Shown here: piece by piece, positions 33,301-44,925 of the stretch
How the letters are laid out: each line of letters begins with the position of its first letter
Numbering within the stretch: position 1 is the first letter of the stretch
From: Enoplolaimus lenunculus
Lineage: Eukaryota > Nematoda > Enoplea > Enoplida > Thoracostomopsidae
Assembly: GCA_030248215.1 (NCBI GenBank)
Contig: JASANG010003619.1
Location: 52,911 to 116,910 of the forward strand
Length of the DNA: 64,000 nucleotides
Direction: 5' to 3'
Notes under the pieces: model-generated
The model's database searches: none
Told to the model about the DNA's origin: nothing
The model's input: only the letters and a program-made list of their open reading frames with translations
Program-made: the position numbers and the translations under genes

Positions 33301-33726
33301 CTACTTATATAATCGACTATATATGTCAATTGCATAATGCCGGCAAGTATATATACAGCGCACTGCGTTGTAGTGCATATGCACATAACGAGCGAACATG
33401 TCAGACATGCATAGTATACATGTCCCTATTTCCTACGAGGTCGTCCTTTGACCATCCACTCTATTTTTGATATATCGTGTTCAAAACGCGGCAAATTATC
33501 ATTGCGCTCACGGCGTAGCCTCCATGTCAGTCTAGGTAGGAACTGTGACTTGCCGTCCGTATACCAAGTATTCATCTCAACATGATTATGCGTAGGTTAC
33601 GAAATCAGAAACTTGCAATTTAGACAAATGCAATCTCAAGAAACCTTCCATTGTTCGTCATTAACTAATTTAACGCACGGCCCTGAGACATTGAATCAAC
33701 AGTTGACAGCGGATCAGTAGCCAAAA

Positions 33727-34037
33727 ATGACCGCTGCTCTCACTCTGAAGCCAAAACATCGTTTTCGAGCAATGGTAAGGTTCCTACCTTGCAAAATGTT
33801 AAAATTGCATTTGGCGTTTCGGTTGCTTCGCTCAAGTGGCATCTTCTGCTATTATGCATTGAGCCTCAGCGTATTCGACCCGTAAACGTTTTTTTACATC
33901 AGCTGCTACGCGTCTCTCAGCTGCGAGAAACGGTAGTTCGTAAAAAGGCAAGACGTAAGAGGTACAAACAGACAACCTTATGCAGCAGCCTGGATGTTTC
34001 GAAAGCGTTAAGAAGGCAAATCAATAGCTTACGTTAG
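33727..34037 (+). CDS. Weak coding candidate, basic
   Basis: The ATG at 33727 begins MTAALTLKPKHRFRAM, then a GTAAGG donor-like site at 33775. A second frame from 33789 encodes VKIAFGVSVASLKWHLL and a basic stretch RKKARRKRYKQ, stopping at 34035. No acceptor joins the two convincingly, and unspliced reading of the first frame stops after 53 codons. It may be a decayed gene fragment. Confidence 0.15.
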
Positions 34038-34169
34038 CAGCAATGTAAGATAGTTCAATATTGGCTCTTTATATCTGTAAAACTTGACAGCACCATTAAA
34101 TGTGTCTAAACAGTTGACTTCATTAGAAAAAATTTTTCGGCTGATTTGGCAATTCTGACAGCAGCGTTC

Positions 34170-34640
34170 TTGGAGAACGTTTTCCGTCATTAAGCATTCA
34201 GCAATTGAACGAACTGTTACTAAGTCAACGTAGAAACGGTGCAGACAGGGGTGGGGGCTCCCCCGAAACTCCAGGTGCGGGTCGTTAACGTAAAGGTGGA
34301 TCCAGAATTTATCGTTGTTTGACCTGAGGTTGTCCGAGCTCACGCTTGTGTTTGTTATCTGTGAGGATACCCTTCGAAATATAAGTTTCACACAAAAGTT
34401 GCAGCGTGGTGGATCTAGAAAGTGAACCCATCTTTAAAGTGAATCACTTGACATTTTTTGCTAAAGTAGCTGAACAGCTAATATTTTAGGTAAAGTCTTA
34501 TACGATCTTCAATATCCTTTAACCAGGAGAGACAGCACACGGCGCATCGCTCTTCAAAATTGTCTTCATTGTCGTTGTTGAACATTTCATATCGGGTGAG
34601 TTTATCTTAAGTGAAATTGTTGGCCAGGGAGATTTCCAAA
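34170..34640 (+). repeat. Second copy of the 3.2-kb dispersed repeat
   Basis: Same orientation as 3200-3670 and diverged by many substitutions and small indels, so an old family. No coding capacity seen. Confidence 0.6.
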
Positions 34641-34962
34641 TATTAAGAACCGGGTGGTTATTGTCAGGCTTATGTTGTGCGTAAAACCATTAAAGTATCA
34701 CGGCAAGGTTAAAAACGGTCAAAAACTCGCGAACGAAAAGCCAGACTCATTTCAAAACTTCGGTGGTTTTGGTTTCAACCGGCTAGAAAGGGGACCCCCT
34801 CCAAATGGGAGTATGGGGTGTGGCTGCTCCGGCCGGATTAGCAACTGCTCAGCTTGTGAACTATAACAATTGTTCCGTACTATGAGAGCTTGCCAGCGGT
34901 ATAGTTGATTGGTTCCTGGCGCTTGCTCATGTTTTATATCATATTAAACTCGATGACCATGC

Positions 34963-35108
34963 GGGCCCGTAGTCAACGGGGGCCAGGGGGCAGGCGGGGC
35001 TCAGCCCCCTAGAAAAATTTTGACCCTTCCACTAGAAAATTTTTTAACCTTGGTTGTAAGTCATTGAAAACCGTTGTATGCCCCTCCTGAGTGAGCTGGC
35101 TACGGGCC
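34963..35108 (-). mobile_element. hAT-like MITE, CAGGCCCGTAGCC family, copy 7
   Basis: Reverse orientation: GGGCCCGTAGTCAACGGGGG to GAGCTGGCTACGGGCCTG. GACCAT occurs on both flanks, a possible partial target duplication. Confidence 0.7.
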
Positions 35109-35204
35109 TGGGACCATTTAATTTTGTTTATTGCAGTAGCTGATGCAGGTTTATAATGTAGTCTGCAATCGTGGGTCTCATGCGCAATGGTTTACAACGA
35201 GGGT

Positions 35205-35550
35205 ACAACCTGAGGTCAGCATCCGGTTTCGGCACAAAATCGACCTCCGGCTCCAGTAGAATTTCTGCCGGAGTTTCCGATAATTTCAAATGTGAACGTA
35301 TTCAATTTTTTAAAAACTTTATTATTTGAATTTACGTTTTAACTTTTGGTACCAATTTGCATAGTTATTAATTGCCAAGATGGCTATAAACATGATAAGT
35401 ACGAAAGTCCAAAATTTTCTACAGATATTTGTGAAATTAGCAAGTTTAGCATTATTTTAACTACCAAATTTACACTTCCAGTTCCGACAAATTTCGTTTG
35501 CCTCCGCAACTGATATTTTTTCAACCTCCAGTTGTACCCAGGTCGCAATC
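35205..35550. repeat. CCGGCTCC-rich dispersed repeat
   Basis: AACCTGAGGTCAGCATCCGG, then CCTCCGGCTCCAGTAG; far end TTTCAACCTCCAGTTGTACC. Same family as 59190-59560. Confidence 0.5.
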
Positions 35551-35794
35551 CATTACCGTCCTTATTGAAAATTTTTTAAACGTAAACGCTTTTAAGTAGC
35601 TTCCTAAATTTTTGTAAAAAACATTGACGAACTCCAATTACCAAACTACTTTTTCCAAATTCATCTATGTCAGCAAACAAGCTACTGGAAATAATGTATT
35701 CACTGTACGTTATTTCACGGTCGTCATTCATGTAAAAAGGTTTAAGGAGCTGACAGGCGTTGTCAGACGATCTGAACGCCGTCTCTTACAAACA

Positions 35795-35956
35795 GGCCTG
35801 TACCCAGCTCACTTTGCTAGAGGGAGCTTAACATTTTTCAGAAGTGGCATACAACGATTTTCAATGACTTTACAAGCAAGGTTGAAATTTTTTTACCGTG
35901 GGCCAAATTTCTTCCAGGGGGGCTGCGCTTCCCCTGCCCCCCCGGCTACGTACCCG
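35795..35956 (+). mobile_element. hAT-like MITE, CAGGCCCGTAGCC family, copy 8
   Basis: Ends AGGCCTGTACCCAGCTCAC and CCGGCTACGTACCCG. The usual internal GCAAGGTTGAAAT is present. Confidence 0.7.
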
Positions 35957-36519
35957 TTTATAATATGAGTTATTTCTTGCACAATGCTTTTTAATTTCAT
36001 GTGATGAACAATTTATTTTATATCTCTATAGGTCCTGTGTTTTCCTGACGGTTAAATGCTTCTTGTTAAAATATACACATTACAAGAAGTCACTATTTAT
36101 TTCTCTAAACCCTGTATTAGCCAACTAAATATGTTGAATGGACCAATATTTGATTTCAAAACTTTGTCAATGATAGTTTTATTGTTGGTTGAGCCGTTTC
36201 GCGGCCTTATACTCTTTCACAAATGCACAAACAATTTTTAACCGATAGTACTGCCGTGGAACCAAAATATATGCTTAGTTGTTACTTGTTATTAAGCGTA
36301 TTACCCACAAACAAGTCGGTCCCGGAGTTTTAAGCGATTGTATTATTGTGAACCCTGCATAAACGCTTAAGAAGTCGAAATTATATATGTAATTCTTCAA
36401 ACATTTGCGCAGAACCTGTACACACATTTTTGAATAAATTAATATTTTTAAAATACCAAATACACGTCTACACAGCCATTTACGATACAAAATCGATTAG
36501 AAAACCAGTGTCATAACTC

Positions 36520-36806
36520 AAAAATTCAAATTTCAAGTTCTAGTATCATATGATATTCAACAGGAAACATTGATTATGTTACCTCAAGTATGCAGACATT
36601 TGAAAATAAGTCATATGATGTTCGCTGACAATACGTCGAATACCATATGGTATTGAAGGACAACAGGTGAACTACACATGATGATAGCAGACAACTACGA
36701 CTTTTTGATTATGATATGGGGTCTATTAGCAGACAAAATGTTACCCAATAGGCTAATAGTGACAAAACGTGTCGCAAGCTGCCGCGAGTATAACGTGAAC
36801 CCCGTA
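36520..36806 (+). mobile_element. Truncated copy of the ATCATATGAT palindrome element
   Basis: Right end GACAAAACGTGTCGCAAGCT and ATAACGTGAACCCCG match 39675-39720. Internal GTATCATATGATATTC, GTCATATGATGTTC and ATACCATATGGTATT are the same palindrome set. Confidence 0.7.
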
Positions 36807-37021
36807 TAAAGACTAAGCCAAAGCCTAATACTTTCCGCCAGTTTTTAAAAGGAGCATTTATCGGGCTCTATAAAATCGTTGACAAGAAACCTGTAATTAT
36901 ACTTGTACATAGGTAAGAATCACTTTATTCTAGATCAGTTTTAACTTAGGCATTTAAAGCTGGTACGCTAAATATTTAGGGATTAATATTTAGAATAGCG
37001 TTTTGTATAGGTACATATTGG

Positions 37022-37200
37022 CTGGGTTTCTGAACCTACCTTAAAGCATAACTTTGTACTTAAGTGTTTGCTAAACAACTTTTAACCTATTTTTCGTTTG
37101 TAGAAGCTTTAGTTTAGCTTAAATATATAAATGCTTAATGTTATGAAAAAAAATTTGCCCTGGTAACTTCGCTTTAACCAAAATTGTAAACTCAAAATGC
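37022..37200 (+). mobile_element. MITE, CTGGGTTTCTGAAA family, truncated copy 3
   Basis: The left end CTGGGTTTCTGAACCTACCT is present; the right half is diverged or lost. Confidence 0.5.
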
Positions 37201-38015
37201 GCGCTCATAAATGTAATTTAATACCGTACTGCCACGGTTGGAACTGGCCCGGGTTTATAGTGCCCGGGTCCATTATTGGAGCACAAAATAAAACGTCAAA
37301 CAAACGGTATTGTGGTTGCAAGTCGCCTAGTATATATTTCTTATTGGAGGCACTGTTTTTAACAAAGTGTTAACCCTGGGGTAACGCGTCAGCCACACAC
37401 ATATAAATAATGTGCGTTGTGTATATATAGGTAGTGGCTAATTGTACGTTATTCCTACCCTAGCTTGTGTCACAAAGTGCTCTGTAACACGTATTAAAGT
37501 TGGGTTAACCGAAAAATATGTTAAGGTAGGGATAACAGAAAAAAGTGTTAGGGTAGTCTTAACACGTTATAAACTTAAAATTTGCCACGCGTTAACCCTA
37601 CCATATGACACTTTTGCAGCATGTGTATATCACATCGCTCCCATAAGACTAGCGCAAATTTGGCATTTCTTAATGTTTGTTCAAAAAAGTTAAAAATAAT
37701 TCGTAAATTGTCCAACATAAAAGTAAGTAAAGCAAAACTTAAGCAAATTCTTAAGTATCGATTTACGATATTCAGCTATTATATGATGAAATCTTCAATA
37801 ATTATGTTTGCTAGTCAATGTGGTAGCGAATTTAGGTACAACTCTAATCATTCTTCATTAAATTAATAAGAATGTCTTCTAATTTGCATATATATGATGT
37901 CTCTTGTTTATATATAAAACATTCTTTACAGCAGCTGAAACACTGCCGCCTTAAATTTAGTATGTCGGGTGTTTCAATTTTAATAATATAGATATTTCCA
38001 TATATAAAACCTTAC

Positions 38016-38166
38016 TTGTCATATTTCCGTGAGCTTCTATGAGAAATGAAGAAATTCTAAGATCTGCAGCTTCTCTGGTTGGGCCAGGGGTCACTTTCTG
38101 ACTAAAATGACATTTTGTAACTCCATCAATGACTGACGTCGTTATATTCACTAAAGTTCCAATTGG
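38016..38166 (-). CDS. DOMON gene exon C
   Basis: The 151-nt exon runs from acceptor CGCTTTTAG to donor A|GTAAGG and ends in phase 1. It encodes PIGTLVNITTSVIDGVTKCH, FSQKVTPGPTREAADL and SSFLIEAHGNMT. N-glycosylation sequons (NIT, NMT) fit an extracellular protein. The next exon, which must begin in phase 1, was not identified below 38016. Confidence 0.6.
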
Positions 38167-40044
38167 CTAAAAGCGAAAAAATAAACCAAATTACATAATG
38201 GTCCATGCAGCAGGCACGTAACCAGCTCCATCTACTTTGGATTAGCAAAACAATTTTCGAAGGGACATACGGTTGAAACACCAAGCTTGCAAACGGGGCT
38301 AAAATTTTTTGTACGAGTTCGACTTTTATTTCTGGGACGAACTGAGCACATATAAAATTGAACTCGACATCAAAAAGTGGGTTTCATTGAAATATTACTA
38401 CTAGGTTGAAGCATTCCTACCGGTTTCTCAATTAGCAATGGTTGCCTTCCTTGGTTCCATCCAATTTTGACAACAGGTTTACCATCAACTCCGACCATAC
38501 ATATTGTGAATGGTTCGTCGCCCTAAAGCGCAAGATACTGTCAGTACAAGTAACAGTAGTTTTTGGTGTCGAATAAAACGTTTTATTTTAAACGTTTTTC
38601 AAGTTTCTAGTACCGGTAATTTGAACGCTTAAATTAGTTGGCGATATTATTAAATCTGCTTAATGGCGAAAAATCTGTTTATTAGTGTTGTCAAAATCTT
38701 TCAACCTACGTCTAATTTGGTCTCTAACAGATAAATAATGAATAACTTTTTAAAAACGCAAACTCGTTTTTACGATCTGCAATGAATTACGGGTAATTTG
38801 AGCAAAAGTGACATGAAATGATAACTTGGGTCATAGGTCACTTGTCATTTGTGCACTGCTATTGGACGTTTATAGTGGACTAAGGGTAACATATCTTGAA
38901 CTATTTCCCTTATGCACGCAGGCCCGTCGTCAGATCAACATCTTCAGAGGAACCCAGTTATAGAAGAAGTATTTGTGAAGTTTTACATTTATTAAAGCTG
39001 GGTTTAAATTTTCAAGCAAGAAATTGTTCGGGTGACGGGGCTGATGCGCGGTTCACGTTATAACTGGGGCAGCCTGGAACACGTTTTGTCCCTATGACTA
39101 TAGCTGGTAACATTTTGTCTGACCGTTTACCCGCTATGAGATTCAAAAAATTTGAATTGTCTGCTATCCTGATGTGACATCTACTGTTTGTACTGCAATA
39201 TCATATATTCCAAATATTGTCTGCGAGTATCATATGATATGTTTAAAAATGTGTGCAAAGTTGTGGTAAATTTGCTTGATTGTCCTGTAGAATGTCATAT
39301 GATACTAAAATTTCAAATTTGAATTATTTGTACTTAGGAATACATTTTGGGAAAAACTTAGCGAGAAACAGAAACGTAGAAGCTAATTCAACTTGCGAAA
39401 TCATTTAATGCTGCATTATCCGACTTTTTACTGTTTTATTTAGCGTGCACAAATTCCATTGTCCTGTATAAATATCATATGATATTTAGTAGAATTTTGG
39501 AATATCATATGATATTCGCATAAATGTCCCGCAGTATCATATGACAAATGGTTATTTGTATACGATGATCGCTTGATATCAGTGATTTGTAAGCCAATGT
39601 CATATGACATTCACATTTTGTCTACGTAACCGCTATTCGGATCACAAAATTTTATGTTGACGTCGAATCAACTTGGACAAAACGTGTTCCAAGCTGCCCC
39701 AGTTATAACGTGAACGCCGCATGAGCCACCCCGTGGCCCTCGGTCTGGCTACGGGTCCGTTTTAGCGTAAAGACACTTAGCATTTGGCGATCATCTGAGA
39801 AACCGGTTGCGACCCATCGATTCTTTGTTCCGGTGACATAAAGAAAAATTTCGACGTAGTTTGTATTGAGCACTTGTCGTGTTTTCAGGAGTCGTGGTGC
39901 AGCGGTAACATCAAGCCCAGGATCAAATAATTGTTGACAGCCGTGCCTTTCTTGTTGACACGGAGAACAGTAGTATTCGATACCGCAGTCGTCCATGTAT
40001 TTTGCAAGCGGAGCGTTTTTGGCGCCAACTTTGCTCAACATCAA
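38016..40044 (-). CDS. DOMON-domain protein, three internal exons (partial gene)
   Basis: Minus-strand exons 39775-40044, 38421-38522 and 38016-38166. Exon A (90 codons) has four clustered cysteines (DDCGIEYYCSPC, RHGC) and runs to RWVATGFSDDRQM, the W-x-A-x-GFS-D-x-x-M signature of DOMON domains. Exon B (34 codons) gives GDEPFTICMVGVDGKPVV and NQGRQPLL, matching the next DOMON strands. Exon C gives TKCHFSQKV and then SSFLIEAHG, like the family's C-x-F-x-R and final A-x-G strands. Acceptors TTTTCACTTTAG, GCGCTTTAG and CGCTTTTAG and donors CCG|GTAGGA and A|GTAAGG are good. The exon A donor (AGT|GTCTTT) is weak and its exact end is uncertain. DOMON domains bind haem or sugars on secreted or membrane redox proteins. 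The first and last exons, including any membrane anchor, were not found. Confidence 0.68.
38421..38522 (-). CDS. DOMON gene exon B
   Basis: A 102-nt phase 0-0 exon with acceptor CTTGCGCTTTAG and donor CCG|GTAGGA. Its 34 residues (GDEPFTICMVGVDGKPVVKI and GWNQGRQPLLIEKP) correspond to the DOMON strand in which an acidic residue precedes (T/V)IC. It was too short to be seen as a free-standing ORF. Confidence 0.62.
39044..39722. mobile_element. TIR element packed with ATCATATGAT palindromes
   Basis: About 680 bp with roughly 48-bp inverted ends: GCGGTTCACGTTATAACTGG at the left and CCAGTTATAACGTGAACGCC at the right, continuing through the GGACAAAACGTGTTCC region. Inside, ATATCATATGATATT or close variants recur at about 39200, 39230, 39296, 39476, 39506, 39535 and 39600. 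It lies in the DOMON intron between exons A and B. Confidence 0.82.
39775..40044 (-). CDS. DOMON gene exon A (cysteine cluster and WVATGFS motif)
   Basis: The exon starts after a strong polypyrimidine acceptor (TTTTTTTACTTTTCACTTTAG) and reads LMLSKVGAKNAPLAKYMDDC onward with no stop to DDRQMLS. An ATG is the second codon, but the preceding acceptor suggests an internal exon. Its 3' end lies only about 20 bp from the edge of a repeat (GGCTACGGGTCCG at about 39747-39759), which may explain the poor donor. One reading is that the true donor has been eroded; another is that a small exon is missing. Confidence 0.62.
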
Positions 40045-40084
40045 CTAAAGTGAAAAGTAAAAAAACAAGCATGCAACCAGTTTA

Positions 40085-40440
40085 ATTGTAAATTTCAATG
40101 AGTTGATTAGATTACTTAGAGAGGGAATTAGTTATTTCTGAATATTTTCGAGCTAATGACGGTTTAACTATTAAAGCCACTCTGAGCTAATTTAATTTCC
40201 GGAAGCGTTGATTAATTAACTCATATAAGTTCAACAAATTCAGATTTCTGAGTTGTGCACGACCTAATGCAGGTACGTGTTTCAGAACTCAGAATTCAGA
40301 ATTGATTATTCAACTCATTCTGAGTTAATTAAATAGCCCACCCGGAATTCAATCACCTCAGACTGTGTAAATATTTACTGTTGTTAACGCAGAAACGACC
40401 AGAAATAACTATCTTAATTTTACAAAGTTCAAGGGACGCA
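40085..40440 (+). mobile_element. Mariner-like MITE fragments (CACTGTAAATTTCAGTGAG family)
   Basis: Begins TTGTAAATTTCAATGAGTTG and contains two diverged half-copies with GAGTTAATT motifs. A further right end ACTCACTGAAATTTACAGTG is at 41030-41132, suggesting one copy split by an insertion of about 600 bp. Confidence 0.6.
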
Positions 40441-41029
40441 AAACAATTTTTAGCAAGAGCATGAGAAAAATTTTGCAACAATTAACAGAGTGAACCAAAC
40501 TTTCTCCAGCGATGCTAAGCTCCAATGACCTCTTTCTGGCTGCGAGTCTGAAAACAGATATGGTTTTTTCTATAAAAATTGAATCGACAGGAAAAATGCT
40601 ATTTTTTCATTTTTTTGATGCAACGGCAGATTTTTTTCTTGGCGTATTTTTAGCCGCCGGAAAAATTCACTAGTGTATTTTTAACTTCTCAGACAAAATT
40701 CGCAAGCGGATCTCTATTAACCCCTCCGGTAAAAACTATTTCTCTCAGGTAAGTTGTTTTTAATGCTTGGCTGAACAGACTAAATTTCTCAAAAACCTTA
40801 TTTCAGCTAAAATACTATTCAGTACTGAACCCTGTTTCTTCATCATCCCGCAGTACTTAACTACGGGTTTAAAGCACAATTTAAAGGGAATCTGTTTTTA
40901 TTACTTAAAATCTAATCGTTTTTCGTCGTCGTACGCTTCACTGTCACACAAAACACACCACCCACCCAAAAACAACAAAAAACACAAACAAAAAAAAAAA
41001 AAAAAAACCCCAAAAAAACATCAGTGTGA

Positions 41030-41132
41030 TAATCAACTCAACTCAGAATGAGTTAAAGTTTCCTGTTATTAACTCTGAAATAACTAACTTTCCGTCTGAG
41101 TTGATTAATTAACTCACTGAAATTTACAGTGT
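41030..41132 (+). mobile_element. Mariner-like MITE right end
   Basis: AATCAACTCAACTCAGAATG to ACTGAAATTTACAGTGTA. It follows a 19-bp A-run at about 40989-41007 and an AC-rich stretch. Confidence 0.6.
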
Positions 41133-41548
41133 AAAGCACTGAACACGTAGTACCTTTTCAGAACTTGTTGCTGCAATCAAAAAATATATCAATATTTTGG
41201 CAGCTTTGCTTAAAGTCATAATTAAGCTTAATTTATGAAGCAGTTAAAACTAAAAACTTGTTCAATTGTTAACCTACTCTGAAATTCAATATAACTTCTT
41301 TTAAAATTGGTTCACGTTCTAAATTGTATGCGTAGCGTTTATGGAAAACTAAAGTTTAAGTTTTGAAAAATCTTAAATTTCATACAACACTGACAAGACA
41401 AACGTAGATTGTTTGAGAAAACTGGGAAAGATAATATTCGTTTCTTGAAAAAAATCATGAAAAAAACACAAAAATTGTTTGTAAAAATTCACAGTTCCCA
41501 ATATGTAGCAAATGTACTAGCCAGGGTGTAACCAGATACTGGTTTCCA

Positions 41549-41672
41549 CACTGTAACAAATGGTGAGTCAAATTGACTCTCCGAAATAGGCTTTTCGGGA
41601 CTACACAAACTGAGTCACATACGACTCCGCCAGAGTTAAATTGGGCTCCCTAAGCGATTCTGGCCAGTCGAA
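41549..41672 (+). mobile_element. Mariner-like MITE, CACTGTAAAAAATG family, truncated copy
   Basis: Left half only (CACTGTAACAAATGGTGAGT to GACTCCGCCAGAG); it ends where a (GCCTAA)n repeat starts. Confidence 0.65.
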
Positions 41673-41676
41673 CTTA

Positions 41677-41845
41677 GCATGAGCATATTCCTAAGCCTAA
41701 GCCTAAGCATATTCCTAAGCCTAAGCCTAAGCCTAAGCCTAATCCCAAGCCAAGCTGAAAAATTAGTCTAATGTTTATAAGTTTACTCTATTCTAGTCCC
41801 ACAGAAAAAAGTTCCGCCTCTGATCTTTACATGGGCCCATGTCGT
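41677..41845 (+). repeat. (GCCTAA)n-cored dispersed repeat
   Basis: CATATTCCTAAGCCTAAGCC repeated, then AAAAATTAGTCTAATGTTTA and TCTATTCTAGTCCCACAGAA, AGTTCCGCCTCTGATCTTTA. The right flank is complete. Confidence 0.78.
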
Positions 41846-41964
41846 TGTGTTCTTTTCGAACTTTGATCAAAAATTATAGTATATAAAGTGTAACGTTATC
41901 GCTGCTTGAATGGGTCCTTAACCTCAGCGATTGTGCTTTCTTGAATTATACAATTCAGTGTTTT

Positions 41965-42090
41965 AAGAATTTGTACAAGTATAATCCTAAGCCTAAACCT
42001 AAGCCTAAGTGTAAGCATCACTTTATCCGTAAAGCCTAGAGCCTAAGAAAAAAGTGTAAAGTTTTAGCAGAGCCACAGCCTTAGCTTTGA
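41965..42090 (+). repeat. (GCCTAA)n tract
   Basis: TCCTAAGCCTAAACCTAAGC and a diverged right flank. Confidence 0.6.
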
Positions 42091-42278
42091 GTAGCACCAG
42101 CACCTGCCACAAGCTAGTAAACTGGTTTCAATTCAAACAAACGAACTGTGTTGTCTGCTAAATCTGAAAATTCGCAAAGATGTAAAATAATTAAAGTGAA
42201 AAATGTGCAAGATTTCAAATATCATACGTCCACTTGCACTTAGTTTACAAGTTATCTTCAACAGTTAATAGATGTTAG

Positions 42279-42643
42279 CTGGGTTTCCGAAACCCTACTT
42301 AAGTGTACGACTTAGTACTTAAATACGTACTAGTAATTACTTAACCATTTTGTCGTTTTTAAAATCAAAAGTAATAAGTAAATACTTAAGTCACTTAATA
42401 ATTTTGGTGTATTACAGATTAACAGTTCAACTATACTTAACTTGGTCCATTGGAATTTAAGACTGACGTCGACTCTTTTAATATAAAACAAAACTATTAT
42501 TTTCTTGTTACGACTACGGCTCACATTTGGCGTTTATTCGTTTTTGTTAACACTTAAGTATTTTAGTTAAGTCGGCGACTTAAGTGTTTTTTGTGTATAA
42601 CTAAAGTAAATGAATGCATAAAAGTAACATTTCAGATACCCAG
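42279..42643 (+). mobile_element. MITE, CTGGGTTTCTGAAA family, copy 2
   Basis: Left end CTGGGTTTCCGAAACCCTAC, right end AACATTTCAGATACCCAG. The interior aligns along its length with 2707-3035, including AAAACAAAACTAT and the GTCGGCGACTTAAG motif. Confidence 0.75.
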
Positions 42644-43424
42644 GCATTATTTATTAAGCGTTCTGTTGGAACTATGAAAGAGTCACAACGATGTACCCAA
42701 CCGGACTGATGTTGTGTAACGAAGGAAAAAAAGCTTCAGTGTGCGTCGCACAATACCTTCAAAAGTCACCTAGCGTATGCATGATATTGTGGAAATCACA
42801 TAAATCATTTTGATGATTTGGTACGAAAATTGTGTTTTTAGTTTCTCGCACGCGCCAGTGACCAGGTTATTTCACTATTCACAATGATTGCACCAGCTTG
42901 CGTCACAAATGTTTGGATCTGCCAGTAAACAGTCGATAAATCATGGAATAAATTTTCAACGTTAGAACTAATTTTAATCTAAAACGAATGTCGGATTTGT
43001 AATATCGTATTCTATCACTGGTAGTTATGTTCGAAACAAAAATTTAGTTTCCATGCCTACCCACTGACGCAGTTCAGTAGTATTAATTTCATGAGCATAG
43101 AAGATGGCAACACCCATTATTGGGTTTTCGCTACTATGATAAAATTGTACTGAATAAATCATTTTATTAGCTTATGGTATGCGAGTAAACGGACAACAAT
43201 TGTAACGATTCTAAAGTTTCAATGTACTGTCAAGTGCTTGCGATAAGTTAGGGCTATGTAAAATGGTTAATTTTTCATTAATGCTTTCCTGCATAAAGCT
43301 TGGAAGGTTTGCGCATAGAAACAGTAAGTATGCGCCATGTCGGATTTAAACAAACACTTAAACATTACAAAATCTGAACATTTTTATTTTCAACGAATTT
43401 CTTCGGATAATTTGTTTAGAAGCT

Positions 43425-43492
43425 GCCAACGGGAGTTGAACGCAGAGTATCTAAGGTTAAACCACTGCACTACAAATCCGTTAGCTGTTTCA
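43425..43492 (-). repeat. tRNA-like repeat
   Basis: Minus strand TTTGTAGTGCAGTGGTTTAA (A box) and GCGTTCAACTCCCGTTGG (B box) about 45 bp apart. The stems do not close into a functional cloverleaf. Confidence 0.4.
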
Positions 43493-43948
43493 TGTTGATA
43501 ACAAAACACGCATTACAATGACTCAAAACCTAAGTTAAAGCACATTGTATACATATGCAAATATCCATATCATTTTGGACATGGAAGTAAAAAATACAAA
43601 ATTGCAAATCCAGGTTGGATCAACCAGTTAAAAACACGAGATATATTCTATGAAGCTGAAATGGTAAGTTCCAATTTTTTACTGAACTATGTAGAAAATA
43701 TTTTAGACTCTTTATAGCTATATTAAAAATCGGTACAAGTGCAACTTGACCGAATATTAAAAGTTTCAAAAATGTTTAAAATTCTGAAACAGGTAAGCCC
43801 GGGAACAAAGTGATTTTAAACAGGACGGCCTCTAGGCCGTCTCAGAAACGTAGCGGTTATGTAGTTATACTTTTATAATATAATCGTTAAACAATTTACA
43901 AACCAGAAACAGATTATATATTTACAATCACTGGAATAGTGTCCATAA

Positions 43949-44925
43949 TGCATCCTCCACAATTAAAACTGTGAGGTGGTGGAAAACTTTGGCGTTAACT
44001 CCACATCTCATTTTCACGTTTTTGTTCAATTCTAGAACTCCACGTTTTGCACTACTAGGTATTCAGGAATTAAAAACTCATAAAATAGGAGGCGTATAGG
44101 AATTGAAATTCTTTCGCGCAATGAAATTTCATATCGAAAGAGTTTACAAAATTTTACCACGTTTAATTCTTGAATAGTCATTTCTAAGAAATTTCGTTAT
44201 CTACAATCTATCACAAAACACGCAATTCAACTCCAGTAGTCCTTGAATTAAGGCTTTAAGGTAAATTGGTTTCAACAAAAAATTTGAACTTACAAAATCA
44301 ATCAATTTCTCAATACACAAAAGATGAAAACAGAGTATACAATAAATCTCCTCAAATCTTGAATTTCAATTCCAATACACGCAATTATTGTAAAATTCAA
44401 TTCCAACATTCCTACCAAAATTTGACCTTATCAAAAAACTTCTGAAATTGAAGTATCCCTTCCTTTCTACGAACATTACAAATCTACAGTAGGCGAGTTA
44501 TGGTTTGTAGAGGTATAGGTACAGTATCAACCTCAATATTAAATTTTGTCAATTCCATAACTACATTTCATTTAAATGTCACTAGAAATACACATAGGTC
44601 AGAGGAATGTTTCAATACCTAAACATCGTGTTTGTAGTGAGTAAAAGTATTGACATAGTCAGAGCGATATAAAAAATGAAATAAAATTCAATTCAATGAA
44701 CACCACTTTACACTGGTGTTCAATTCCTTAACACTCTATTGTTTCAACATGCGTGTTATGGAATTGAAATTTTACTCAATTCTTAAACAAGCTTTGAGTG
44801 AATTTTATGGATTGAAAATTTAGTTCCATTCTAATACACAAAAATTTCAATGTCTAAATTTGGCCTTTTTCTGGAATTGAAATTCAGTTTTCCACCAAGC
44901 CACATCTTTAATTGTGGAGCATGCA
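43949..44925. mobile_element. 977-bp TIR element with many TCAATTCC-type internal repeats
   Basis: Ends TGCATCCTCCACAATTAAAA and TTTAATTGTGGAGCATGCA match over about 38 bp, including GGTGGTGGAAAAC/GTTTTCCACC. The interior repeats GGAATTGAAATT / AATTTCAATTCC many times. No open frame of note. Confidence 0.78.

Noticed and set aside
39180-39610. CRISPR-like array of ATCATATGAT repeats
   Set aside because: Repeats are short palindromes at irregular spacing in a eukaryotic TIR element.
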